A DNA stretch of 64,000 bases from Onthophagus taurus (taxonomy: Eukaryota; Arthropoda; Insecta; Coleoptera; Scarabaeidae), in NCBI RefSeq assembly GCF_036711975.1, contig NC_091972.1, forward strand, positions 687,001 to 751,000. The letters are read 5' to 3'. Each line of letters starts with the position of its first letter. The first letter of the stretch is position 1. The notes below the pieces were generated by a model that was not told the origin of the DNA, made no database searches, and saw nothing but the letters and a program-made list of their open reading frames with translations. A program made the translations under genes and the position numbers. Below, one piece after another: positions 43,762-55,260 of the stretch.

Positions 43762-46146
43762 TAGAGTTGGGACCGAAGCCGAATAATTATTCGCTATTCG
43801 GCTTATTCGGCCTCATTTTTAGTATTCGGCTATTCGGCTGAATATTTGGCAATTCCGCCGAATATTGAGTTTTATGTGTAGACGTTTTAAATTTTAATAA
43901 ATCTTGTGGTGCAGATCACAATAGGTTTACGAAACAAAACACATGATAACTTACTCATCAGATAAACTTTATTTAATAAAAAAGATCAATAATCATAATT
44001 AATTAACGGCAAGTTTTCGTGCAAAAATACTAAATGGGCAGCTCTCTCTGGTAGTAAGCGATTTCTTTTTTTTTCATATAAGTTCCCTGCTTCTGAAAAC
44101 AGTCGCTCACTGAAAATGGTGCTTGATGGAGCGGATAAATACACTTTTGCAAGGCAACTCATTTTAGAATATTTGAAACTGTTTGTTTTCCACCAAACAA
44201 ATAGATCTTCATCTCGTTTTAAGAGTTCTCCGGATAAATAACAGTCCAGTTCAATTGCTATCCTATTTCTTGGATTGAAGTCTTTAACGGCCTTACTAGA
44301 CGAAGCTATGTCTTTATAGCAGTCCCAGAAAATACCATGACTTCGATTGATCCCACTTGTTGAAGGTAACTCTTCATCGGTATCTCTATCATCGCTACTG
44401 CTGCTCTCTGAATTAAATTCTCTTTGAAGCGCTTTTAAAAAAAAGGTACGCCTTATAACAGATATGTTTTCAGATGAGAAAAATTGAAAACGAAATCGAG
44501 GATCAAGTAACGTTGCCATATAATAATTTTTTTCCATTTCTATATTTTCAAATCTTATCTTTACCCCTTTCAATAAAGTAAGTCTCATTTCAGTTAAATT
44601 TTCTGAAACGAGATCGTCTTTCGATAAGTATTTTATTAGTGTTTTTATATTCGGAATTACGGAGGAAATGGTAGCAGAGGAGGAGCTTGCCAATTTAGTA
44701 ATTTCTTCTAGCGGCTTAAGAAGCAACATACATTCTTCTAATAGTTGCCATTCTGCTACAGACAGATTCTGAAACTTTACATCATTTTCAGAAATATATA
44801 GTGTAACCGCCCTCTTTTGTTCACACAATCGAGCGAGCGTGTAAAACGTGCTATTCCATCTCGTGCGGACATCTTGGATGAGTTGATGAAAAGGTAAACC
44901 AAGTTCTCGTTGATGGTCTTTTAATTTTTCTTGGGCCGATTCAGAGTGGTGAAAATGGGTCACAATACGTCTTGATGCGATTATCATCTGAATTACATTT
45001 TCCTGAACACATATGGCTTATATGGACATATCGGCTAGGATTTTATATTTTGGCTTCATTTTTTTTATTAACTTTACAAAACCAGTGTTTTCCACTATGG
45101 ATATCGGCTGATTATCTACAGCAATCATTTCTGCAATTGCGTAGTTTATTTCTTTTGTTCTACTATCAATCTCACTCCACTGGGTAGTAAAAGATTCTTT
45201 AATAGTTTGTTGTATTTTCTTTTTTTTGGGGGGATTTTGTAAAAAAACTTTTATTTCTGTCGGATGGTTTTCTTGTGACTTCTAAACACTTAATTCTTTG
45301 AAAGCCTCTGGATGCTTTCCTGAAATTAAATTAAAGTCACTTTACGCTGTCGCAAAACATTTCTTTACGTTTGTCAAAAATATTATAAGTATTTAAGTAT
45401 TAGTATTTAAGTTTAAAATTAGGCTTATAGAACAACCTTTCAAATAACCCTGTATAATGACCAAATGACTAGCATTTAACAAAAGGCTGGATATTCAATG
45501 TGAAATTAGATAGTTTTATCTTCGATTTGCTAAAAAAATTATGAAAATCGATGTAAAAATAAGAAAGTTATCACACTTCAAACTATAAATTACTATAAAT
45601 TACATTATTTTAGAAATAATATAAATTGCTTTCAATTTTATTATTTTATTTATTTTCATGTCTGTTAATGTTAGACAGTTATCCAAACACGTATATACCC
45701 TTACCTTTTATGTGGTTTATAAGGGAACTAGTTGTTGCTGATTTTCCTTTTCCACCTCTTGAGATAAGAGCGTTGCAAATTGTACATTCTGCTTTACTCT
45801 CCTCCTCGGAATCTTTGAAAAACATCCAAACTTTCGATTTTTTTGTTGTACTCATATTTTTCACGACACTAATTTAACTCAATGATTGAACTATCTTCTC
45901 ACCTCTCTTGTCACTTACCAAATAGGCAGTAACGAAATTTTTCGTATACTCACAAGTTCAGACATGTACGGCGATTAATGCAAATATAACCAAGATAGAA
46001 CTCGGGGAAGCACCGACGTCGAGTTCGATTATCGAGATTTGAGAAATATTCGGTTAGGCCGAATATTCGGCCGAATATACGATTCAAATGTCGGCCGATA
46101 TTCGGTATTCGGTTATTCGGCTAAACTACTATTCGTCACATCACTA
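43762..46146 (-). mobile_element. hAT transposon copy with perfect 8-bp target duplication
   Basis: ATACTTTC stands directly on both sides (43754-43761 and 46147-46154). The ends TAGAGTTGGGACCGAA and, inverted, TAGTGATGTGACGAAT are related terminal repeats, followed on both sides by subterminal CCGAATA-rich boxes. Inside are a BED-finger exon and the C-terminal part of a hAT transposase on the minus strand. The middle is degraded. Confidence 0.9.
43986..45864 (-). pseudogene. hAT (ZBED-like) transposase, broken
   Basis: The first coding exon, 45864-45705, encodes a BED zinc finger: KVWMFFK, CTIC and LINHI, ending at a good GT donor (45704-45703). The C-terminal part, 44987-43986, carries the hAT block (HFHHSESAQEKL, IQDVRTRWNSTFYTLARL, then DPRFRF and the dimerisation region WWKTNSFKYSKMSCLAK with APSSTIFSERLFSEAG). 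The stretch between (44988-45704) has no matching open frame, so the catalytic core N-terminal half is lost or unreadable. This protein moved or was related to the element that carries it; the copy is now dead. Confidence 0.85.
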
Positions 46147-46505
46147 ATACTTTCATCTACCTAGATAAAATTTTTGTAATGTATTTATCATCTGCATAAA
46201 AAAAATATTAGCAAAAATGTGAAGGGGGTGGTAACGTTTAGTAGTTTAGAAGGGTAGGTTGAAAGTACAAGTAGGGTCAAAACATGCCCTATTATGAGTT
46301 AAACATATTCCCCAAATTTCATTTTCCTAGCGTTTATGGTTTTTGAGAAAAACAAATTAAACCAAAATTTGCCGTCATTTTTGGAGGGGTGTAGCTCCTT
46401 AGGGGAGCCGAAGTCGCCCATGGTTCATATATTAAAGTACCCTTAAAATTCGCTAAAGAATCACCCCTTGAAGTTTGTTGCAGTCATTCAGATACACCCT
46501 GTATA

Positions 46506-47209
46506 TTGCATATTCTTATATTCTCAACCATCGCTGTGATAGCGTGTATAATGTGATGATTGATGATTTATGATAGTATAATATAATCTGCGCTTCTAAC
46601 TTCTATTTCAGAACGCTTATAACAATATTTTATTGTTTTGCTTAGCACGATTATTCCTTAATAGTTTTCTGGACAAGTTCCTTTTCGAAAATAGGCATTG
46701 TAATACGTCTGTACTAATCTTCCGATATTTGTGATAAGCTCATAAGTAACATTAATTTCATTAATTAATAATAAACTTTGTATTTCTTTTTTTGTATCGT
46801 TTATTAGGTGCTTTTCCACCCTTGGTGAAAAAAGTTGGTAGTTATAGAACGGAAGACGCTTTAATGATGAACACGCGTGAAAATTAAAGATCAACAAAGA
46901 GCAAACATCACGTCTGGTAGGACGCGCCGTGGAGTTTATTTTTGTGAACATGATGGATAGCGTTAATTTGACACGGAGGGGACTTGGTTGGTCGTGCCGA
47001 CATCTAACCTACGAAACCGCCACCCGCCTAATCAACGAAAACTAATTAAAATCGTTTAAAGGTTCAGCTTGTATCCTCAAATTAGAACACATGTATCAAT
47101 TAGAAATTAAAACAGTATGTTTTCATCAATTGTTTTTTGATTTTTCGCTGAAATTAATAACTAACTTCGTTTAATAGCAACGAAATAAAAAATAAAATTG
47201 TAGAAGAAG
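46506..47209. other. Spacer with possible promoter region
   Basis: This lies between the TE block and the CCDC61 side. It contains the 97-codon minus frame listed separately and, at about 46960-47030, a GC-richer patch (GGTCGTGCCGACATC) that could be a promoter for divergent transcripts. Confidence 0.35.
46658..46951 (-). CDS. Possible small protein, 97 aa, unknown
   Basis: I do not recognise it. The frame starts at an ATG that follows a GC-richer patch and ends IGRLVQTYYNAYFRKGTCPE plus NY and stop. The first 45 residues are basic with few acids (two Asp/Glu), which would fit a mitochondrial presequence, and the second half looks helical. No signal peptide or membrane segment is obvious. 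It lies head-to-head with the + frame at 47281. It could equally be a chance frame. Confidence 0.25.
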   Translation of the reverse strand: MFTKINSTARPTRRDVCSLLIFNFHACSSLKRLPFYNYQLFSPRVEKHLINDTKKEIQSLLLINEINVTYELITNIGRLVQTYYNAYFRKGTCPENY

Positions 47210-47280
47210 ATGAATGGTTTTGGTAGTTGTTTGCAGTTGGTTAGTGTTGGTTCGGATTTGGTGTATTCGGTGACGTTATT

Positions 47281-47568
47281 ATGGGTCGTCATATATCAAA
47301 AGAAGCGGCTTGGATGTGTTCGCCGACGGCGGCGGCGGCAAATGAAAAGCAAAGGAAAAGTAACTCAGGAGAGGAGAGTTCAGCCGTTCGTTCTCCGAGC
47401 AAGAAGTTACGGTCCATTTCATCTACTAATGATGTAGACTCGCTGTCGTCTTCTTCGTCGTCGAAACATTCATTCACTCTTTCTTTCTTTGTGAATATGC
47501 GTACCTATAAGAGTAATTCAAAAGAAGATAACAAAACTAAAAGGCTACTTTTTGTTCCTTTAAACTAA
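47281..47568 (+). CDS. Possible small Ser-rich protein with N-myristoylation motif, 95 aa
   Basis: The ATG at 47281 gives MGRHISKEAAWMC, matching the N-myristoyltransferase pattern MGxxxS/T with a basic residue following, and Cys nearby that could be palmitoylated. After an Ala run come phosphorylation-prone stretches (SGEESS, RSPSKK, SLSSSSSSK). It ends at 47568, 54 bp before the CCDC61 stop, tail to tail. It may be a first coding exon running past a donor (for example near 47500) rather than a whole gene. A longer overlapping frame at 47210-47437 is less protein-like. I do not recognise the family. Confidence 0.4.
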   Translation: MGRHISKEAAWMCSPTAAAANEKQRKSNSGEESSAVRSPSKKLRSISSTNDVDSLSSSSSSKHSFTLSFFVNMRTYKSNSKEDNKTKRLLFVPLN

Positions 47569-47621
47569 ATGTATATTTATAGTTTCTTTTAATATAAAAA
47601 ATATTGTATACAATTTTCTCT

Positions 47622-49311
47622 TTACTTATTAGTTTTCGAATCTTTTAAGATATCTTGTAGCTTTAAAATGCGATTTTCTAAAGCAAGAAAATCTCTGTCG
47701 CTACTTCTTAAGCGAGATTTGACTCCTTTTAAAGAAGTTGGTTTATAACTTCGATCCGAATAAGAATTTTCCGACGAATTTCTTGAACTGCTTCTAGACC
47801 GTTTCGTTTCGCTTTTTAGATCTCTTCGTCGTCTCGATGAAGAAGACGAAGACGTCGTCGGGCTTTCACCATGATCAACGCAAGCCAAAGCGAAAAAAGT
47901 CTCCAAATTTCGTGAACTCGACGTGGAACTACTTCTAACACTTCTCGGTTTTGAAACCTTTTTTCTAACCCTTAAAACAAAAGATGAAGCAAGAAGGAAG
48001 TTTTAATCGTAGTTTTTTACTTTTCGGTTTTTGGTTTTAAATTACATCCTTCACTTTTAACTTGTCTTGGAGAAATCGATCTTGCATCAAAATTTTTTCT
48101 TACATCTTCACTTTTTGACTTATTAGGAGAGGTTCTTCTAAAAATCGTTTGTAAACTTTCCAAGTCGGATTTGTCACGTTTGGGCTTAAACGATTTTGAT
48201 CTATAATAAAATTTAAATTGATTAATTTGTGTACAAAGTTGGTAATGTCAAAAATAATTTTACTTGTTACTAATTTGATCTAAATGGGACCGTAAAGATT
48301 TTTCACTGCTTTTGCATCGCTCCAATTCATTAATTAACCTAATTTTATCGGTTCTTAACTTATCCACCAACCGATGATGCGATTTACGTTCGGATAAAAC
48401 GCTTTTTTCTAAATTAATTATAGCTTTTTGCATCGATTTTAATTTACTTCTCGGTTCGTTTTCGTCAATTACACGATGGAGTTGACTTATTTCAGCTTTT
48501 AGGTCCGCATTTTCGAGTGTTAAATCATCTACGCTAAAAATTTTTGATAAAACTGAATGAATGTTAATAAATAATTAATAAAGTATAAATTGATTTACCG
48601 TTTTTCTAAAATTAAAATTTGATTCGTAGGTTTTAAATGTTTTGTTGAAAGTTCGTCTTTTAAGTTGCTTATTTCAGCTTCTAATTTTTGAATTGTTGAT
48701 TGAAGGAGTTTGGGATCTGGTGGTCCACAATATTCTAATGGCAATGGATAATGAATTCTAAAAAAATTTAAATTTTATTTTGTTAAATTCTTTTTTTGCT
48801 CTTATTACCGATCAAATTCAACGCTGTATGTTATAATTAAATAGCGACGATTATTTCCGTGCGGGTTATTAAAATTTCTAGCAAAACACCTTAACTTTTT
48901 CGTTCTTAACGTGTCCAAGTCCTCGAAAGTTAAAAGTTGTAATGATATTGAATCACTCGTCTATAATAATTGATAATCATTTATAATTTTGAAATGACAT
49001 TCCACTTTTACCTTTAACAAACCGGATTTAATCATCGTTACAAAAACATCATATTGTTTAAAATTTCCAGTTTTGTGCGTTAAATTCTCAATGTCTATAA
49101 AAGTGTATAAAAAAATCAAGAATTAAAACAGCTTAGAACTTAAAATGTGTTTGTATGTGAAAATACATGCTTGGTCGTAGCTACATTGCCATTCTTCTCC
49201 GGATTGTTTATCGCAAATCACCAGTTCCAAACATTTATTGCTAATATTCATCTTTACCAAGTATTCTTTGCCTTGTAAAACTGCTGATGTGATTAAATTC
49301 GGTTCACTCAT
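47622..49311 (-). CDS. CCDC61: CCDC61/VFL3 homologue, centriolar coiled-coil protein, complete, 7 exons, 445 aa
   Basis: Minus-strand exons: 49311-49167, 49094-49012, 48960-48809, 48757-48599, 48533-48264, 48200-48021, 47970-47622; GT-AG junctions, phases sum to 1338 nt. CCDC61 belongs to the SAS-6/XRCC4-like fold family and is needed for centriole, basal body and spindle organisation. The head domain shows EEWQCSYDQAYIE across the first junction, then LTHKTGNFKQYDVF and RRYLIITYSVEFDRIHYPLP, which is the signature I recognise. It is followed by a coiled coil (about residues 170-285, for example LEAEISNLKDEL and NADLKAEISQLHRV), a basic Ser/Arg-rich linker, and a short C-terminal helix (LALENRILKLQDIL). 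Human CCDC61 is about 510 aa, with the same order. It is convergent with the + frame at 47281. Confidence 0.93.
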
Positions 49312-49718
49312 TGGCTTTTTGAAATTTTTTTCAAATATGGTTTTTAAAAGTTTTTATTAAATTTTGATATAAAAAATGTTATTGAGTATTTGTGTTAAAA
49401 ATGTTATATTTTTATACATAACGTCGATGTCAATAAACTGACGTCTTATGAAGTTTTATTTGATTAAAATTACAAAAAAAAAACTTCTAAATCAGATTCT
49501 AAATATCTAATGAACATCACCAATGTTCTTGTACATTCTGGATGATCCTCCGAGTGGACTATTTATTTTGTTGACCACAATGAAAAACCTTTTCTTTGCG
49601 ATATCCTAATGCTTATTATAATGTTGTCACCTAAATCAATTCAATGGGATTAAATTCGCAATAATATCTAGTTAAATCTGATTCGAACTGCTTATTTCGT
49701 CTCGCTTGAAACTTTCTA
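49312..49718. other. CCDC61 5' flank
   Basis: No gene is seen. This is the presumed promoter side of CCDC61, bounded on the right by the CACTG-ended element. Confidence 0.4.
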
Positions 49719-52700
49719 CACTGAGAAAAATGATATGGAAAATTGAACTAAATCAATTTAGTTGTTAGACAAATAGTCATTTATGCTAGAAAATTTATTC
49801 ATTTACCTAACGTAATTTAGCTGACATATACAATTCTAATTAGTCAAATTTATGATAGTTAATTTATCTATTTACTGAGGTGATATAACTAATTTTTAGA
49901 AAAAGAAACTACATCGTGGAAACTAGTTGACAAGTCTAGTTGTTGAGTAGTTTAGTTACCTAAAGTATTTGGTATTTTTGTTTATTTTGTTCTAGTCTGA
50001 ATTTCTATATACATTTAACAATGAAATATTTTACCTAAATGGACAAATGTACTATTATTAAATACTTTATTTAAATGTATTTTAGTCGTTTTGTCTACCT
50101 GTTTTCACCGTTACATCGATCGTTTATAGAAAATATTTCTTAATACAAATATTGCTTTTTCATCATCGAAAACGATCGATAAAGCATCTGTTTTTGAGGA
50201 TTCGCAACCAACTTACAGTTACAAACTTTCTTCCTTATTACAGTTACAAACCTGTAAGACTGTACTCTTGTTTTGTTAGAGGGAAGTCCACTAATATTAA
50301 TACGTTTTGTGGTACTCTCAGTCGTCACAAGTCGTCATTAACGTGTTCAGGTATTCGGAGTGTTTTTGCGATTTGGTAAGAAATAAAAATGGATGTGCAA
50401 GTTCAAGATACTGTAACTACTTTGTTACAGCAGTGGGAATTACACGTATTAATTTCAAGGCAAGTATTTAACTATGTTTTCAATTGTATTGTTATATACA
50501 GTAGAGCGTCGATAATCCGGATTAATTGTGACCGGACCCTGTCCGTATTATCAAAATGACCGAATTTTCGAAAAGAACCAAAAATAATCCACTTTTGTGG
50601 TTAAATAATTGATAAATAAATAAGTAATTAATATTAACTTATTATAATTTCATTATATCATTATAAATTTCACAGAACGTGGGAAATCCCCGCGTTATAT
50701 GGGAGAAAACACGTATTATACAGAGACATGAAATTGCATAGTATGAAAACGCGTTATAAGAATACCGTGTTAAATGGGGAATCACTGTACTTTGTTTTTT
50801 GTATGTACAATCAGAAAAAGAGAAATACATTTTTTTTTTCATCGGTATTGAATCTGGATTATCGACGGCAGACATGTTACTTGTAGCTGTATAAGTGTTT
50901 TAAAGGCAGCTCTGTATATGGTATGTGTTATGTTACAGCATCATATCCGACGTCCTTGCAGAACTTACTACCAACGATATTGATCATTTAATTTCTGCAG
51001 AACAATTCGGTCTACGAATTAAATTTAGAAAAAAACTTTTTGTGTGGAAACAACTCAACGTAAGTTGACAGCTATAATCTATAAGTGCCATCATTATGCC
51101 ACAATCTATAAGTTTATTTTCTTTAAATGCTTTTTATAGGGATTAACAACACCCCTGGCAAGTACAATTACTGCATCGAATTCATCATCATCAACAGTAA
51201 ATAATTGGATAAATACTAATATAATAGATACAGATGAAAATGGTAATCCTGAAAATCAACCGATCTTTGTAAGTTGTTTTATATTCCAGTTTATTTCCTA
51301 AATCATAGATGTATTTATTTTAGAAGTTAGAAAATCTCTTATTAAAATCGGTTAGTGGTCAGTTAATTTTATCAAAATATAAAGTTAGTGGATTAAGTTC
51401 GAAAAATCGAAATATCCTTACACACATCTGTAGATCGCCAATTGTGCCAAAATGTCGCAAAGGAAATAAAAAACCTATTCCCATTAGAATTGGAGGTACG
51501 TTTCCAAATTAAAACTACCAGTACATGATTTTTTATGTTTTTAATTTCATGTGCCTTTCAGGTAACGTATTTGGGTACCAAAAAACAACGAGGAAAACTA
51601 ATAGAAAAATATTATTCCCTTCGAAAGAAGTATAAGCATTCGCTTTCTATCGGACAGAAAAGAACGAAGTAACGAAGCAGATACTGATGAAGAGACGTTT
51701 GACATAAATACATTTAGCGATTATGAATGGTTAAAAAACAACTACTCCCCAAACGATATAGTGTTTGAAAAGTGGATAAGCACGTTTAATGTTCGACAAA
51801 AAGACGTTCATGACAAATCAATAGATGTTTTTACAAAATAGCCTATTTTAGAACAAAACATTGCTGTAGCACTGGTAAGTTGTTTCTTAGTTGTAGCAAA
51901 ATGTATAAAATCATTAAAATAACTTAATTTTCAGATTGAATTAGATTTTGAAAAATTGCATCCAAAACGAAACACACTATTATTTTCCAAGTGGGCGATA
52001 TTTGATACCTTTATAAAAAATATATACCATAGAGATATAAAAGATAAAAAATCTCGCACACTTTTCAATTTATTACTGTCATCTAACTTAAATGAAGATT
52101 TGTTTTGTATTTTTTTGGTTTGTTTTCTTATTTATATAGACATTTTAGATTCAAAAAAATACCTCTTAATTATAAATCTGAATGCCATACTTATTCCTGC
52201 TCTAATTAAAACTGGACAAGACATTTACAGACCAACAATACTAGATGGCCAAGAAAGTTTCGCCTATTATTTAAAGGTATATTTAAAATTAATTTCTTAT
52301 AATTATAATTTCTTTTATAGTTTGTGTTCTTGATAATATATGTATTCTTTATAGTTTAAGAAAATTAATTGTTGATATTTAGTGTAATTACTACAATATA
52401 CTTGAAAATATATTTGTTATATATATGTATACTTGTTTTTTTTATAGATATATCTTGATAAAGTATCTAGTGATACGGATATGAATAATAAACATTAATA
52501 GACATTTTAAACACAAAAAATGATCAAAAGATTTACAATATTTTGATAAACGAACTATCGCCAATATTAAATTCAACTATTTGCAGTAGTTAATATAATA
52601 ACTACTGCAGTTAATATAATATTATTATATAATACATCAAAACAATATTGTAATAACGCCTACCAACAATGGGATATTTTGACTACAAATCGTCGATATT

Positions 52701-52984
52701 ACAGTGAAAAATTTAGGTACGACGTCTATATTTAAGTAATAAAGCTATCTACTACCATTAATAATAAAATAATATTAATAGTAAAAACATCTATTAATAT
52801 TATATAATGAAACTAATTTTATTAGGTATTTATAAGATACATTTTTCGATCATTTATCTATCTTAAATTATCGAAATAGAATTAGTTTATATAACTAGTA
52901 GTAGTAGTTAGCTAATTTTTGACTATACATTCTAGATAATATGACTAAATTTTAGGTAGTTTTCCCACATTATTTTTCTCAGTG
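49719..52984. mobile_element. 3.3-kb DNA element with CACTGAGAAAAAT ends and TA flanks
   Basis: The left end CACTGAGAAAAATGATATGG is mirrored at the right by CCACATTATTTTTCTCAGTG. TA stands directly outside both ends (49717-49718 and 52985-52986). The interior carries a multi-exon SAMD3-like gene on the plus strand with disabling changes. I cannot assign the superfamily: CACTG ends suggest CACTA-related groups, but the TA duplication does not. Confidence 0.7.
50389..52276 (+). pseudogene. SAMD3-like multi-exon gene inside a DNA transposon, disabled
   Basis: Exons by splice sites: 50389-50459, 50939-51059, 51140-51268, 51324-51495, 51562-51874, 51935-52276. The first two make a SAM-like domain (LLQQWELHVLI, then ELTTNDIDHLISAEQFGLRI). 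Later parts match the family of large uncharacterised proteins named after SAMD3: SGLSSKNRNILTHI, GKLIEKYYSLRKKYK, WLKNNYSPNDIVFEKWISTF, IELDFEKLHP, RPTILDGQESFAYY. The first intron has a GC donor (AAG|GCAAGT). Damage: a frame change at the junction into exon five or near 51670, TAA at 51670-51672, and TAG at 51839-51841. The later C-terminal exons were not found. Family naming is from memory of the motif order. Confidence 0.65.
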
Positions 52985-53719
52985 TACTGAACTTAGTCTG
53001 TAAATGGTAATCAACGCCACTTCATGAATATGAAGATTGAGAGATGGTAGTCTTCAATTAGTCTATTTAGAGATGCGATGGCAGAAGTGTATAAAGTCTT
53101 TTTTGTAATTCGCGACGACAATGAAAGCTATTACAGTACTCAAACGGGTGCTGTAATGAGACTCCTTACAGCATCCGATGCTGTAATGAGGTTTTAGTAA
53201 CATTTTATGTAACCAATTCAAGTTGGTGACATTGGGTCATTAATTTTTCTAATTGTCAATGTGACAATTTTTGTCTATGGATGTTTAAACACGTTCTTAG
53301 CTTGGAATACAAGGTCCACAATGATGAACTCTGAGCAATTTGTCTTATTTTGGGAAGTGTACATGAAAAATTGTTTCGGGTGAATACATTTTGTGTTTTG
53401 ACAATTTCTAATTGTCAATTCAAATTTCTATTTTCAAGTGTTACCAACTGCTACATACCTATTTCCCTACATTGTCAAAATTTATTTTATTTTTGTTAGA
53501 AAAAAGGATAAAAACGCGAATTACAAAAAATAACATAAAAGACACGTTTCGTAAAACTTAAAGCACTCATTCATTAAAAAACTCGTGGCTTCGCCTGTCG
53601 GCTAAGCGTGTCTTACGAAACTAGTTTTTTAATATACTATTTGAGTTGGTTATAAAATAACCAAATTAACGTTGTCTTAGCAAAATTAAGTAACTTAATA
53701 AAAATCCCTAAAGACCCAT
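52985..53719. other. Intergenic, no gene seen
   Basis: This is AT-rich sequence with a few short direct repeats (GCTGTAATGAG twice near 53150-53190; AATTGTCAA boxes). No coding or RNA gene is evident. Confidence 0.4.
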
Positions 53720-54340
53720 GGTAGCTCACGGAGCCATAGTTTGGTGGTCGTACTCCACGACTGCCCAGGCCGAAATAACTGCTATAAATATGGCAGCCAA
53801 TGTGATTAGCGACCTCAAAAAAGTTGGCAGAAACGTTGTAATCTACACAGATAGCAGATAGGCTATGCTGGCGGTTAGTAGGCATCGAACTACATCATCG
53901 TTAGTAAAGTCCTGTCGGCAATCATTTGAGGAGGCTAACGTTTATAACGACGCTAACGTCACGATGAAGTGGGCTTAAAGTGGGACAGGTTGGCGAAACG
54001 GGCAGCTAAGAAGTCACCGGTCTCCCCAGAACCGTTTGTACCTCTAATTTTTAATACAGCACCAAAGCTGATCAACTCCATCTTCCATCAAGCTCTTTGC
54101 GTCTTTGCAAAGAAAACTGTACTCTACCCTGACCGGAAGAGATCTACTCAGTTCCTGGGAAAATCAAAAAGTGACTTGAGGCTCCTCACTCACTTCCTGA
54201 CCGGACTCTACAGGTTACTTAAGCACATGTTCTACATGAAGCTAGCAAATATATCCCTCTGTAGAGGGTGTGAAATGGAAGACGAGACGATAAGTCATAT
54301 TTTTTGTTACCATAGCCCCAAATTTCGGATATAAAGAAAC
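53720..54340 (+). pseudogene. LINE ORF2 remnant: RNase H and C-terminal zinc cluster
   Basis: A broken frame gives QAEITAINMAANVISDLKK, then VVIYTDSR with a stop (TAG) after it, the RNase H core around its second and third acidic residues. The frame at 53969-54334 continues to the region after RNase H: RLLTHFLTGLYRLLKHMFYM and the Cys/His cluster CRGCEMEDETISHIFCYH. The RT part is absent. It is related to the I-superfamily LINEs elsewhere in the window (57227-58890) but too decayed to place. Confidence 0.72.
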
Positions 54341-54529
54341 ATTCATTAAAACCTTGGCCTGGTTTTCTGATTCCTGAATGAACTATAAAATGTGGGGATG
54401 TACAAAGGGCCCGTTGGGGCCTAAGTGCTGGGAATTCACCCCCACGTGAAGCTACATACATACAAAAACCCCTATTACTATTGACGTTTTTGTTTTCGTT
54501 ATTTTAAATTAAATATTACTAAGCTTAAT

Positions 54530-55025
54530 TCATCCTCTACCATAAAGCATCTTCTTCTTATTGTTATTCTTGTCCCCATTCTACAATATGTTGTTGGGAT
54601 TCGCATCCATCTCCTGTACGTGTTACTATCTCTAGCCATTCTTCGTACTTCGGACACTGGATTCCCGTCTTTTTCTTCCTTCTCATTTCATATTGAATAC
54701 TTTCTTTGGACACCCATACGAAAGCTCTCAGATTTGGCTACCATTTTGGTTTACCTACCATTATTCGCAGATACTACCTTTTTTTTAATTATTGATTGAT
54801 GTCTGTCTAATATTATCCAAGTTTTTGACCCGTAGGTGAGTGTGGGTGTATAAAAGGTTTAGCATAGGTGTAATTTTGCTTTAGTGCTTCGTTCTTTCTA
54901 GCCTTGATTTATTGTGTCATCATTACTAATCATGGTTCCAAAATATTCGTATTTTTGAACTATCTCTAGTTGTTGTCCATTTATTCTTACATCTACGATT
55001 TTTCCTCCTTTTTTCTTTATAACGT
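54530..55025 (-). pseudogene. LINE reverse-transcriptase tail remnant (minus strand)
   Basis: Read on the minus strand: RINGQQLEIVQKYEYFGTMI with SNDDTIN following, then LTYGSKTWIILDRHQSI and EMRRKKKTGIQCPKYEEWLE. These blocks follow the RT catalytic part in many insect LINE ORFs. Frames change between blocks, so it is a decayed piece. Confidence 0.65.
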
Positions 55026-55069
55026 GGGACCTTGCTTTTGTACTTGTTTGTTATCATTTCAGTTAAGGA

Positions 55070-55260
55070 ATGTTAGGTAAGGTTAGTTTTGTTTACAAAT
55101 GTTAATCATCTCGGGAAAGAATGTTGAGTAAGGTTAGTTTTCTTTTGTAATGTCAATTATACCGTGAAGACATCATTCGTTCCGGTTAAATATGTTGAGT
55201 AAGGTTAGTTTTCTTTTGTACGTCTTTCGTTCCGGTAAACAATATTGGGTAAAGTTTGGT
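55070..55260 (+). repeat. Imperfect tandem repeat, about 60-65 bp unit, 3 copies
   Basis: The core AGTAAGGTTAGTTTTCTTTTG, preceded by AATGTTG or ATATTG, recurs three to four times, with GTTCCGGT boxes in between. No coding potential. Confidence 0.6.

Larger units (their letters stand above)
43050..46505. mobile_element. Inverted-repeat element 3 with AGGGTGTATCTGAATGAC ends, hosting a hAT copy
   Basis: The left arm (43050 to about 43350) and right arm (about 46200-46505) are inverted copies: AACTTCAAGGGGTGATTC and CATGGGCGACTTTGGCTCC are mirrored. A smaller hairpin (43377-43655) and the hAT copy (43762-46146) sit inside. It directly adjoins element 2. Confidence 0.82.
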
